From the NCBI GenBank assembly GCA_029204225.1, contig CM055099.1:67297852-67361851 (forward strand): 64,000 nucleotides of DNA, in the 5' to 3' direction. Every line of letters begins with the position of its first letter. The stretch's first letter is position 1. This DNA comes from Diphasiastrum complanatum. Lineage: Eukaryota > Streptophyta > Lycopodiopsida > Lycopodiales > Lycopodiaceae. The notes under the pieces are model-generated. The model was not told the DNA's origin and did not search any database. It was given only the letters and a program-made list of their open reading frames with translations. Below are positions 35,101-47,100 of the stretch, piece after piece. Made by a program: the position numbers and the translations under genes.

Positions 35101-38100
35101 AGAGGGCATATTCGTACTGTGTACACTTCCTACATACTGTTGACTGAGTTCCATATAACATGTCTCAACAACTATAGCTTCCACCATATTTAATTCTTGC
35201 AATCAGGGTCTTAGATGAGAGCAATAGTCTATTTCATGTTCAATGAGGATATACCAAAGCCAATTGCTAGCATGATTTAGGTGAAGAATATGTACCCACC
35301 CCAGTTGGGTATGTACACCAATAAGTTGAAGGGAGTCATATTCATAGTGGAGTACAGATAGCTGATTAGGAGAGCTTCTTGAGCTTTATATTCTCAAATG
35401 TGAATGATATAGTTCTAATCTTTTGATCTAGAGAGGGGTAGTTTGGAGTTCACTGTCGAGGAATGATCTTTAACACATCTTGGCTGTACATGCAAAGGCA
35501 GACATTTATATATTCATGTTATGTCTAAGACAACACCCAACATAACAAAGGCAGACCTTTATGCTAAGGGAACAGCTGATGGATGTGATTTCCTTGTAAA
35601 CATAATAAGCGTGCTCATTTAGGGGCCAATCTTTGACATGACTCATGAGGCAGGACACGAATAGTTCACTAGGGAAGGAGAAGTCTTCCTTAGCTATCAT
35701 GCAAAAGTTTTCCTTTTGGAAGCATATCCATGATGTGTGTATTGCCAAGTCTCACCTCTTTGACACTCTAGTCACACCGACAACTATGTATGCAGCTGAG
35801 CCATTGTGCATCAGGCACACTATATCTGATTGTGCTCAATTTTTCTTCTTCAAGGTTTCCTCATTATCACAAAGAAGACATGACAAGTCAGATGTGAATT
35901 AGTGTCTCAGGCTTTTCCATGCCTCTCTTGTAGGAGGACATTTTAGATTTGTCATATATTTTTTAGAGTGTCATGGCACATGATTATACAGATTCAAGCT
36001 GGAGTTTGAATCAAGGACATAATTATCTGGCAGGTAAAGGGTTTGCAAACTTGGTCATGATGAAGGCTAGGACTAAAGAGCAAAGGCAATCAATTTCAAA
36101 TAGATTTTCTGTTTTAGTCGCACTAGGCATATACCCGTCATGTGAAATGTGGTGAAATAACTCGAAAAAATTTGGATGTATCTCTATACGGTGACTACAC
36201 CAAGTAAAGGGAACTACAAGAAGACAAAGAACGTAGGAGTAGAGTCGTAGATAGGACAGATTCACTTTTAAATAGTGGACTAAGCAAACTAGGAGGTAAT
36301 GCATAAAGCTAGTTACATTAGCTAGTTCGTAGTTCTTTTAATTAGCTACTTCTACAAGAAGTTCATGTATAATGAAGTCCATGGATCAATAGGTAGTTTG
36401 TCACTTCTATTGGAGTCCTACTTCAAATTTACTGGGAGAGAGGTTGGTAGTGTTTCTGACATTGAATGCTTGTAGGTTGTGATCCATGCTTGTTAGGTTG
36501 TGTACTCTTGTTGGATTTGAGGATTCCTAGCTTGTATGTTCTAAGTGTGAGGCAGATACAGGCGTCTGGCACTTTTAATTCCCAACATTCCCTTGGTTTC
36601 ACTGCAATTTATTTAGGCAGCAATGCCGAGTCTACCTTAGCACTAGCATCTTTCAACAGAGTCTTTGGGGCCTCATAAGGCTGCATAATATTTGGTACTA
36701 TTCAAAATTGTAGGGCCCCTTGTGCCAAGTTCAAATTTTTTTGCACAAACAACTGGCAGCCCTAATGCTTTGACCAAATAGGTTTGTGATGCCTGATTAT
36801 AAGATATTGAATGGGTCATGGGTCTCAACATTCTTTCAGGTTGATTTGACCATGATGAAACCAGGGCATTTTTCCTGACTTCTTTGATGACCAAGAATTA
36901 TAAGGTTGATTAAAAATCTAGTAGTGACCATCAGAACCACAAAGATATGTTTATCATGGTTTTACAAGCCACCCTAGTAAGGAAGAACAAATACAAGACA
37001 GTCAATCAGAAACCAGCACAACAAATGAGTAAGCAGCTATGGCAAGCAGTGCCCTACAGAAACAAAAAACTGTTATCCATGTACAACTTGTGAAGAACAA
37101 GAAACAAGGACATTGATTGGGTAAGGAGCTCCGCAGAGTAGAACCTTCTAGAAACAAAAGACTGTTATTCATGTACAACTCTTGAAGGATGAGAAACAAG
37201 GACAACAATTGGGAAAGCAGATCTGCAGAGTAAGCACCTTCTAGAAGGAAAATATTGAGAGTTAACCAAAATATGAGTAGGTCCTCCAATCCATGTCAAA
37301 GGTGAAGTACGGTGCAAACAATAATAACAAAAAAGAACAACTGAGAAACGTAAAGTTGAAGCACCTGACTTCATCTCTACTTACTCATAAAGGAGACTTT
37401 TAAGTGACTCGTCAAAATATCCAAGTACAAGAAAGCTATGTGAGAATCCTATATAAAAATTTGATGAGCAATTTGAGCCTGGAAAGTAACATACTACGTA
37501 CTGGAGATAAGCAGAAGCACACGCCATGTCATCCTTCAAATCAGCGAATGCTAGTTCAGGTTCAATCATCTGAAAGTCAAGAAATTGCACTTAGAATTTA
37601 ATGTACATGCAATCATCTGTGAGTCAAGCAATTTTAACAGATCAAACGAATTCCACTGTACATGTCAAGTTATATCAGATATTTGAGAAATCCATTGCAA
37701 AGGCATGCATGTAATTGAAAAAAAATGTGTGTTTAAGGAATGCATACTATCAATAAGTGGATACTAATTCAGCATTCAATCTGAAGGTTATACGAAGAAC
37801 TCACCCAGAATTCAGCAAGATGGCGAGAAGTGTTTGAGTTTTCTGCACGAAAGGTTGGTCCAAAGGTATAGACCTGCACAAAAGACAGCAATTAATCAGC
37901 AAAATCGTACATAATTCTGACAAGCAAATATCTTCTGCAAATAGATGACAGCGTCCATTGTCAGAAGAGTGGCAAGTCTATGCTTCATGATTTCTTAGTG
38001 ATTTAAGACAAGATAGACATAAATAGATGGAGCTGCAAAACTATACCCTGAATAGATGATTTTGCAAGTAAACATTGAGAAATGAGTTTTTTATGTTCTG

Positions 38101-41100
38101 AAACAAAAGTGAATGTTGGTGAACAAAGAGAATAGCATACTATGACTATAGCAAAGGCACCTCTCTGGGTCTCTACTGACACTCAGACCCTTGATTCTTC
38201 CTGCTCTGCCCTTCTTCAGAGGAGCCCACCATGGATGGCCTAAGAGTGCAATCTACCCTAGGATTCCCTTAGAGCATTCCCTGCTCGCAGACCTAGATGA
38301 TCAGCCAAACAAAGCTAAGCTTTTGCAGCACAACAAAGAGAAAGGCTCTAGACACAAACTCTTCCTCATAAAGTCTATTACCTAACTCTAAAAAATAAAT
38401 TGGGAGAAGCATAGAAGATTCTAGAATGAAGGATGTTCTAAGGAGCACCATAAATCTCATCCATCAGATCAAGGTGTGGACTAGATGAAGGAACATGATT
38501 CAGGACTTGGCCAAATACAATCAAAGGTGACTAGATGGATAAAGGGGACCTGAGAAAATCTTGAAATAAACAATAAAAACTCTAATTGAGGAAAAACATA
38601 TGCATACGCAGATTAATTAACGCTCTAACCATAAATTCCCCCAACTCACAAGAAGTAAGCAACTGATGTTCATCAAATTGCCAAACTTGTCCATTATGAA
38701 GGAACTCAGATAAAAAAATTGGAAATGCAGAGCCAAGCCTGTCCAATGTCTTTTGCTTTTTGTACAGCAAGAGAATGTGCTAGCCCTGATCGTCCATAAT
38801 TGCTAGATTTCTGTTGGGAAGAGAAGGGCACTAGCCTGAAAGAGCTATCTTACTCAAGGTCTTTTATAACTGGGCAGGAATCAGAGTACTTTGTTTCTAG
38901 TTGACTGTGTTTTTCAACACAGCCATTTTGTAATGGGAGCTAGATTGGTTAGTCTAAAAATTTTCCGCATGGCATAGTTCTCGACAGTGCATTTCTCAAT
39001 ATAGTTCCACTTGTTCACCCTAAATATCTAGCTTGTCTTTGTTATGTTGGAGTCTTTGGGATTTGGACATATTTTTAGCTCTCTTTCGTTTCTCTACTTT
39101 GTCAGTCAGCTCTCCATCAAATTTAACAGATATCAACCATGCAACCTATATATTGAAGAAGAATTCCTTTGTTCACTGCTAGTTTCCTTCCACAGAGCAG
39201 CCCTATAGTTAAGGCATAGATGAGATTGATAGTGATGCATCGGTCAAGAAGCTCCTAGCTCTGTTGGAAAATCATTCAACAAGATGAGTAATAGAAAGTC
39301 ATGGCTGAAAAAAAACAATCATGTATGGCCAACTTGCCAGGATTTTGTCCTCCACCTTACGATTGTTTGCACAACAACTCTATTCTAAGCAAGTACAGGT
39401 TGCTCATAGCCCCAAAGGCTTTGCCTAGTAAATCTAAAGTAGCCTTTCATCTATGTGCTAGAAACCACTCTCTACCTCCCAGCTTCATAACCTCAATGTT
39501 TCAACAACAAATCCTGCCAAACAAACTTCTCGTTTGTCTGTCCAGACCTTGCTTCCAGATTTTCTCCTCTCAGCTAAGATTATGTCACACAAGCTGTATT
39601 TAACAACGGTGCAATATCTATAAGAACCATGCAGCCAAGCACTCGTCTATATCTTAAATCGAGAATCTTCATAGTTGCCCAACAACATACTCTAGTGCCT
39701 ATAGAACACACATTCTCAAGCATCTTTCTTTATTTTTGTTAAGGAATTTGATAGGAGAGTTCCATAGGCATTGTTTAGGGCAAGTTTTACCTCCAGAAAG
39801 TATACTGCTTTCAAGAATGAAATCCAAAGCATGATGGATGGATCAGTATGTATAATGTGTTTTGATCACAATTATCAGTATCCAGATTCCATCTGTCCAA
39901 TTCAAAAAGCTTTTTTCCTTTCTTTCCCAGTACAGAAGTCTCTTGCCCACTCAGGAAAATAGGCATTTCTGATGGCCAAATTTGTCAGTAAGCTGTTTGT
40001 TGACAATCCTCTCATTCTTTGTCTTCAACTTTTAAAGTACAACGGCTATGTAATCTAGTCTTACAATTTCAATTCTTCTAGATTCATTTCTCATGTAACA
40101 TTGAGTGAGCTTCAAAAAATAATTCCAAGCACAGATCAAGAGATCTTGACAGAGAACGACTCACTAGACCACCTTCAGTTTGGTATGGCATGACATTGCT
40201 TGCAAAGTTTTGAGTCATCAAAGCTATATTTTTCCATGTTCCATGCAGTTCTAACTTGATCTAGCTGAGATGGACAAATGGAATGCAGCTTCTACCTTGA
40301 TAGACCAGATTGAGAGAAAGAGGTATTTATATTCTTCGGTTGAGAAAAGTTTTTCACAATCATTTCTGAGATGCAGGAGTCCTTGCTTCCTTGTATTTGG
40401 AGATGTTGTTCCTGATTAGACCCTGCCTTGTCCATGCTACATTGCTTTTTTCTAGTTTTATTGCAGATGTCATCTATCATTCAGGCCTTTCAGGGTTGAC
40501 TTTCTTTCAGAGTGGGATCAGTATACCGTAAATTTGCTACATCCTTGTTGGAAGTGATGAGGAATTTCAGAAACTTAGGAAGACATAAATGGCTCAGGAT
40601 ATGCTGAAATAAGGTGGCGTACCAATTCACTATAGAAGTCGTGGAAATTTTCTTTATGATGCAGACCATTGTCAGGATCCTCTAAGACCGGCAATAAAAC
40701 ATGAAATAAGCTCTATAGGATGAAGATTAGTAAAAAGGTAAGAAAGCTCAATAAATTGATCAATATAAGCAGTCAAATCACTAGTATGGCGAAAGCTACG
40801 AAACAGATCACGTGGCGAACCAACCACTGTGGGTCAATCATATCCATACGAAGATCATGACGAAAAGTAGGCCATACATGTAATCCCTCACGAGTAGGCT
40901 CAGAGCGATAGACACGCCACCAAGTCTGAGCTCGACCATCTAAGTGTAATGTAGCCAACTGCACTTTCTGGGTGTCAGTCTTGGGATACATAAGAAAATA
41001 GGTCTCTAATTTAGAGAACCAATTTTCCATGATATTCCCATCAGACGAACCAGAATAAGTAGTAGCTGGATGCGATCACGAAAATCACGAGCAAAATGGG

Positions 41101-44100
41101 GCTCATGATTACTTGAAAAAGTAGGAGAAGGAAATCTTGGTGGTGCAGAGGGAAATCTAGGTGGTGGTACAGAAGACCCGGAAGGAGACCCATAAGGACT
41201 AGCACTATATGAAGGGAGACCAAACGTACTACCAAATGCACCTCCTGAAGATGGAGATTGAGCAGGAGCAGGCGTACTCATAATAGGACATAAAGGTGCT
41301 TTAACAAGACGATGAAGAATGTCTGGGGGGATGGTATCCCCTCGTGGTAGGATAGTTTCAAGGCTAGAAAGAACACAATCAATACGACCCTCAAGATGAT
41401 CCATGCGGACATCAATATGCGTAAAATGATCATCTAAAGAGCTTTGTGGTGGGTCTTCTAATGAAGAAGTCGCCAGAGGGACTAAGGAAGAGACAAAACC
41501 CGAGGGAGAGGACGTTTGTCGTCACCCCAACTTAGTCTAACTTCCAAAATCACCAAAAATGGCACAAAAACAGCCAATCAAGATGGATAATAATCAGAAA
41601 ATAAGGGGCTGAGAGAGTAGAGTAATGGACAGCAAATGTGCAAGGCCAATAAGTAGAAGGGTTCTAACAAAATGGAAAAAGGAAGGAGGAGGGTGCGAGG
41701 CAGCAAAATGACAAATATGAGAGGGAAATAGGGGGTTGGAAAAGAGCAGTATGTGAGCAAAAAGACAGCAAATAGCTGCAAAAAAGGAGTGCAAATGGGT
41801 GCAAGCAACACCTAGGTGGGTGTTGATCCGTCGTCCAATCAGTAGTGCCAACAAAGAGAGGTAAAAGCTGAAGATATGACAGAATAGATGCGCCAACTAG
41901 CCCCCAATCCAAATCCTCAACTCACACCAAAAAGCTGAAAAAAGTGCTGAAAGAGGGCGCTAGACAGCCGACAAATAATCAGCAAAATGAGCAGCAAGTC
42001 GATGGAGAAATCCGTCGAGAATGGTGAGATAATAGGGCGCTGGGCAGCAACTGCCAAGATCCACAATATGCTGAAAAAAATAGGCTGGAAAAGGTGCTAG
42101 AGTAAGGCACTGATCAGCCTCCAATCAATAGCCGAAACGGACAGTAAGTCGGTGAAGAGAACCGCTGAAAATGAGACGGTAGTAAGGTGCTGGGTAGCAG
42201 CTACCGAATCTGAAAAATGATGAGTAAAATAGCTGAAAATAATGGTGATGGAGGGCACTGGACAGCCTTCAATCAATATAAAAACTGGATAGCAAATCGG
42301 TGACGAAAAGTGTCGAAAATGATTAGGTAGTAGGGTGCTGGACAGCAGCTACCAAATCTGCAAAAACAATGAAAATCTGCCGAAAAAATCGACGAAAGTG
42401 ATGGGTAGTAGGGTGCTGGACAGCCACCACCAATTTGCAAAAAAAATGATGAAGAAAATCGATGAAAGTGATGGGTGGTAGGGCGTTGGACAGCCACCAC
42501 CAAATCTGCAGGAAAGTGCTCTGATACCAAGTTACAAGCTAAGATTCACTAGCTATGCATTAAGCAGGACTTAAGCTAGAAAGCAAGAAGAGAGAATGCT
42601 TAAGGAGGCTAAAGACGAGCAATCATCATAAACTGAATAAAGGAATACAATGCTGCCCTATATATACCCTCTCCCTGAATCAAATACAGGATTCAAAAAA
42701 AGGGAGGGAATAGGATTTGGAGGGAAAATAGTGCACCTTCCCAATAGGAGGACCCCCACTCCAAATCAACGTGACCAAGTCCTAGAAATATGACCAAATA
42801 GGGCCCAAGGCCAGTATATCAATAAAAAGTGCCCTTAGGCCTGCTTATGCATAATAACGAATAAAAGAATAGATGCGGTGAATGTAATGAGCCAAGCCCA
42901 TAACTGGCAGGGACATCAAAAGAACGATAACTTAAAAATTCCATTAGCCACCATTCTTATCAATGAAGCAGCTCAAACATTGTGGTGAACACATTTACAC
43001 AGCATATAAAATCTGACAATGAATAGAGTTTCGGTATCTTATGTGGCAGCACTTGGATCTAGGACACTAGCTTTCGCTATTCCGCCTTAGATAATGACTT
43101 GTCTGGTTGGCCCCGCATTAAATATCCAAACCCGGATACCCCAAAAGCAGAAGCATCTTTGCCTCCGTCCTGTATGATCTCTGTCATTCGTGCAGATCAA
43201 CTATGTTCATATGAATACCTTAACAGCCATCAAGAAAGACTTGTTTCTCTCGAACTTGTCCCACTCTCTCCTATCTTACCCAGTCTACTTAACCGTGTTG
43301 TTGTCCTTGGTTTCCCTGATGATTTGCAAGACCCAGCTATGGAGTATCTTAACTTCAATACTAGATCAACTATGAAAGCTTGAGAAACTTAGCTATGGAA
43401 AACATCACATACAAGGAGAATTGCATAAGCATCTCACAACACCAAAAGTTAGAAGAAATGAATTGCTAGTGAGAGAGAGGAGGCCGTGGGTCCTGCAAGT
43501 CCCTTGTGAGGCAAGCACCTCAGATACATGCATAGAAAGTCTAGGTGTCAACCATAGGAGTAAGCTACTTGGCCAAGTGGGCCACTTGCACTAATTTACT
43601 CAACTTACAAAAGGGGGTCTCATGTATTTTAATTAATAACATGCCCCATGAGTTATGTACAACTTACAACTTGATTAGTGCCTAGCCAAAGGGGTAAAAT
43701 AGGCATTACTCTTCAACACCCCTTAATGGCAATTTTATTCAAACTGACACCCAACAATGTTTTGAATTTTTCAAACTTATTTTTACCAAGCGGTTTAGTA
43801 AAAATATCAGCCATCTGGTCGTTGGTGTTGCAATAAACTAGCTCGATCTCCCCACTGTGCACTTTCTCCCGTATGAAGTGCTAGTCCACCTCTATGTGCT
43901 TCGTCCGTGCATGATTTTTCGCAAGCTGAATACAACTTTGGTTATCACAATGCAACAATGTAGGTCTTACTTGAGCAATCTGCATATCCTCAAGTAGACG
44001 GTGTAACCAAATAGCTTCACAGGCGGACCTCGTAGTCGCCCTATACTCAGCTTCGATAGATGATAGGGCAATAGTAGGCTGCTTCTTGCTGCACCATGAT

Positions 44101-47100
44101 ATAGCCCCTGAACCCAGGCTAAAGCAATAGCCTGTCGTCGATCTCCGATCGTCTCTATCACTTGCCCAATCAGAATCTGAATAACCTTCCACCTGAAGGT
44201 CTCCATCATCAGTGTATCCAATCCCATAAGTCATCGTACCTCTCACATATCGTAGGATCCGCTTGGCTGCCTTCCAATGTGCTTCGGTAGGCTTACTCAT
44301 GAATTGACTTGCGATCCCAACCGCATAAGCAATATCTGGCCTGGTGGTAAAAAGGTAAATCAGATTGCTCACCAATTGACGATAGAGAGTCTCATCTGCA
44401 AATGTTGGACCATCATCTTACTTTGCCTGAGAGATAAAAAGACAACGCTTCCCTTTCCAAACCTCAACTCCTAGGCAATAGTGTAGCAAACCCAAATTTT
44501 TCATCTCAAACTTACTAAGGATTTTTCTTAACACAAGCAATAAGCTTCTTATTGCTTCCTGTGATGAGTAGATCATCCACATAGAGCATTGCAATCAGAC
44601 TTACTCTTCTCAAACCTTTGCCTTGCAAAGCACTCGTCAATTCGGCTATACCAAGCCCTTGGTGCCTGTTTGAGCCCATACAGGCTTTTCTAAGCCTGCA
44701 AACTAGATTCTCCTTGCCTGTTATCTCAAACCCCTGCGGTTGTTCCATGTAAACCTCCTCTTGTAGGTGCCCATTAAGAAAGGCACTCTTGACATCCATT
44801 TGATGGACATCCCAATCAAAATATGAGGCTAAGGCCAAAATGGTCCTGATAGATGTCATCTTAACAACAGGTGCGAATGTCTCATCATAGTCTAGCCCCT
44901 CCTGCTAGGCGTAGCCTTTCGCCACCAACCTTGCCTTGTACTTGTCCACTGTTCCATTGGTATGAAACTTGGTCTTATAGACCCACTTGCAACCTATTGG
45001 TTGCTTCCCTTCTGGCAATGTAGTGAGCTCCCATGTGTCATTCTCGACAATGGAGTCGTACTCCTCCTGCATGGCATGTTGCCATACCTTTTCCTTCACG
45101 GTTTCGTGAAAGAACTGTGGCTCATCTGCGAGAGATGTTACCTCTACAACAGGATCCGTGTCAGCCAGCTCAGTCTAGTCACCTTGACACACAGCTCCAG
45201 ATCGCATCCTTCTTTTCTCGTAGGAGGTCGCGGCATGGTCCAGACTCAGAGGATAGTGAGACCGATGATGACTCTTGACACAAACGTGAGACAGCGTATC
45301 ACCCAGATTCTTGTTGCTTGTAGGATCACTTGCATGAGGAGACACACACTACACAAACGACCTCCTAGATGATAACTTCAGCACACATTATCTCTAGCTA
45401 CAGTCTCCATTATCCTTCTTCAGCGGCAACAGGAATGATTGATTGAGTTTATGATTATGAGGAGCATATACATGTCTACCAGCACCACCATCATTAGTAG
45501 CTACTCGATGATGTTTTTAGTAGCTACACTTCATATATGTTTTCTTTATTGTTATTGGAGACATTTTATACGCTCCTATTTGCACCACACACTTGATATG
45601 CATAGAAGTGCTAAAGACCCGCTTTGCATACATGTGGGTGGCACTACACAAACTCCTCATTGTGAAGCTAGAGCTCAAATGCAATGCTAAGTGAGGAATG
45701 GCGTGCATGGAATGGCTAAGTTTCAAGACCTACTCCAAGGATCAAAGACTAGGATGTTGAATCAAGAGAAACAAAGAGAATGGATGGTGGATCAAACCTA
45801 CCCAACCAACTTAGATCAATTGGATCTAGCCCCCAAGCTATGGACCAAACAAGGACTCAATAGGAGAGATGTCACACCAGCACCATGTAGCTATGGACCA
45901 AACAAGGGCCCAATAGGAGAGATGTCACACTAGCAGCATGTAGCTACAATACACGAAATCAAGCTCTCACAAAGAGAAGCCTATGGATATACTTATACCC
46001 TCCGAAGCTCCACCCCAACTAGCAGTGAATTGTGAGACCTCACTAAGGCACATTAGCAGCCTAACTAGACCACCTTTATGTCGTTAGATCTTTGTGATCT
46101 TTTCCAACCATAATCTCAAGACAAAAAAAAGTGGTCATACGCCAGGCATCCACTTAGTACCAAATCAATAGTTAGCAAGTTACTATTAACCAAGTTGCAA
46201 GTTCATCGATTATTCAAAATCTAAAACTTTCTGAGAAGTTGAACTAACTTTCAAATTATGAATTCTATGTAAAGACACATTATGGTTTGAAAGCGAACGT
46301 TGATAAATGCAGCAACATCTAAAGTCTAGACAATCAAATTGAAATGAATGGACCCATCCATAATTCTAATTCAAGGATGATCATTTACGAACATACTTGT
46401 CATGGGAAAGATGAGTGTTGACCCTTAGGACCTCTTCGGTGGTAGAGTAGACCCATGATGTGACCCCATCAATGTTTCATGGGCGCGTTTCGTGGTACGC
46501 GTTTCGAAATGCGTATGAAACGTCTGGTTCAGGTTCGAAATAGGAAATTCTTTTTAGGGTTTTTTCTTTTTTCTTTTTAAATGTGTTTTTGAGGGTTTTT
46601 GGGGTTTACAGAATGTCATAGAAAGTCTAGTAACAAGTAGATACATCCAATTTCATGAGAATGCTCTACAGAATGCAATTTCAAGAGGAGAAGCTGTGTA
46701 TGGTGACTATGGTCACTTTCCTCAATCAATTATTGATACTGTCATGGATAGGTTATTAGGTTGCAAGAATCTGTTCATGCCCATTGCCAGTACATACTAC
46801 AAAGCTTATGGCGCGGTTTTTGGGGTTTACAGATGTCATAGACAGTCTAGTAACAAGTAGATGCATCCAATTTCATGAGAATGCTCCAGAGAAATTAGAA
46901 TGCAATTTCAAGAGGAGAAGCTGTGTATGGTGATTATGGTCACTTTCCTCAGTCAATTATTGATACTATCATGGATAGGTTATTAGGGTGCGAGAATCTG
47001 TTCATGCCCATTGCCAGTACATACTACAAAGCTTATGGCGCGGTTTCAGAAAAAAAAAATTGGTTTTTTTTTTTCGGTCGTTTCGAACACTGAAACGGCG

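Larger units (their letters stand above)
40678..42905 (-). mobile_element. Truncated Ty3/gypsy element B1
   Basis: Minus-strand 5' part of a Ty3 element: LTR (42531-42905), primer-binding site, a long leader (about 41450-42500) and a gag region (about 40770-41404). The gag region carries [20 protein letters not shown], a Pro/Ser-rich stretch and [20 protein letters not shown] with DGRAQTWW, a typical Retrotrans_gag signature. It stops abruptly at 40678, and protease, RT and integrase are absent. It closely matches the gag and leader of element B2 at 58940-60374. Broken. Confidence 0.85.
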
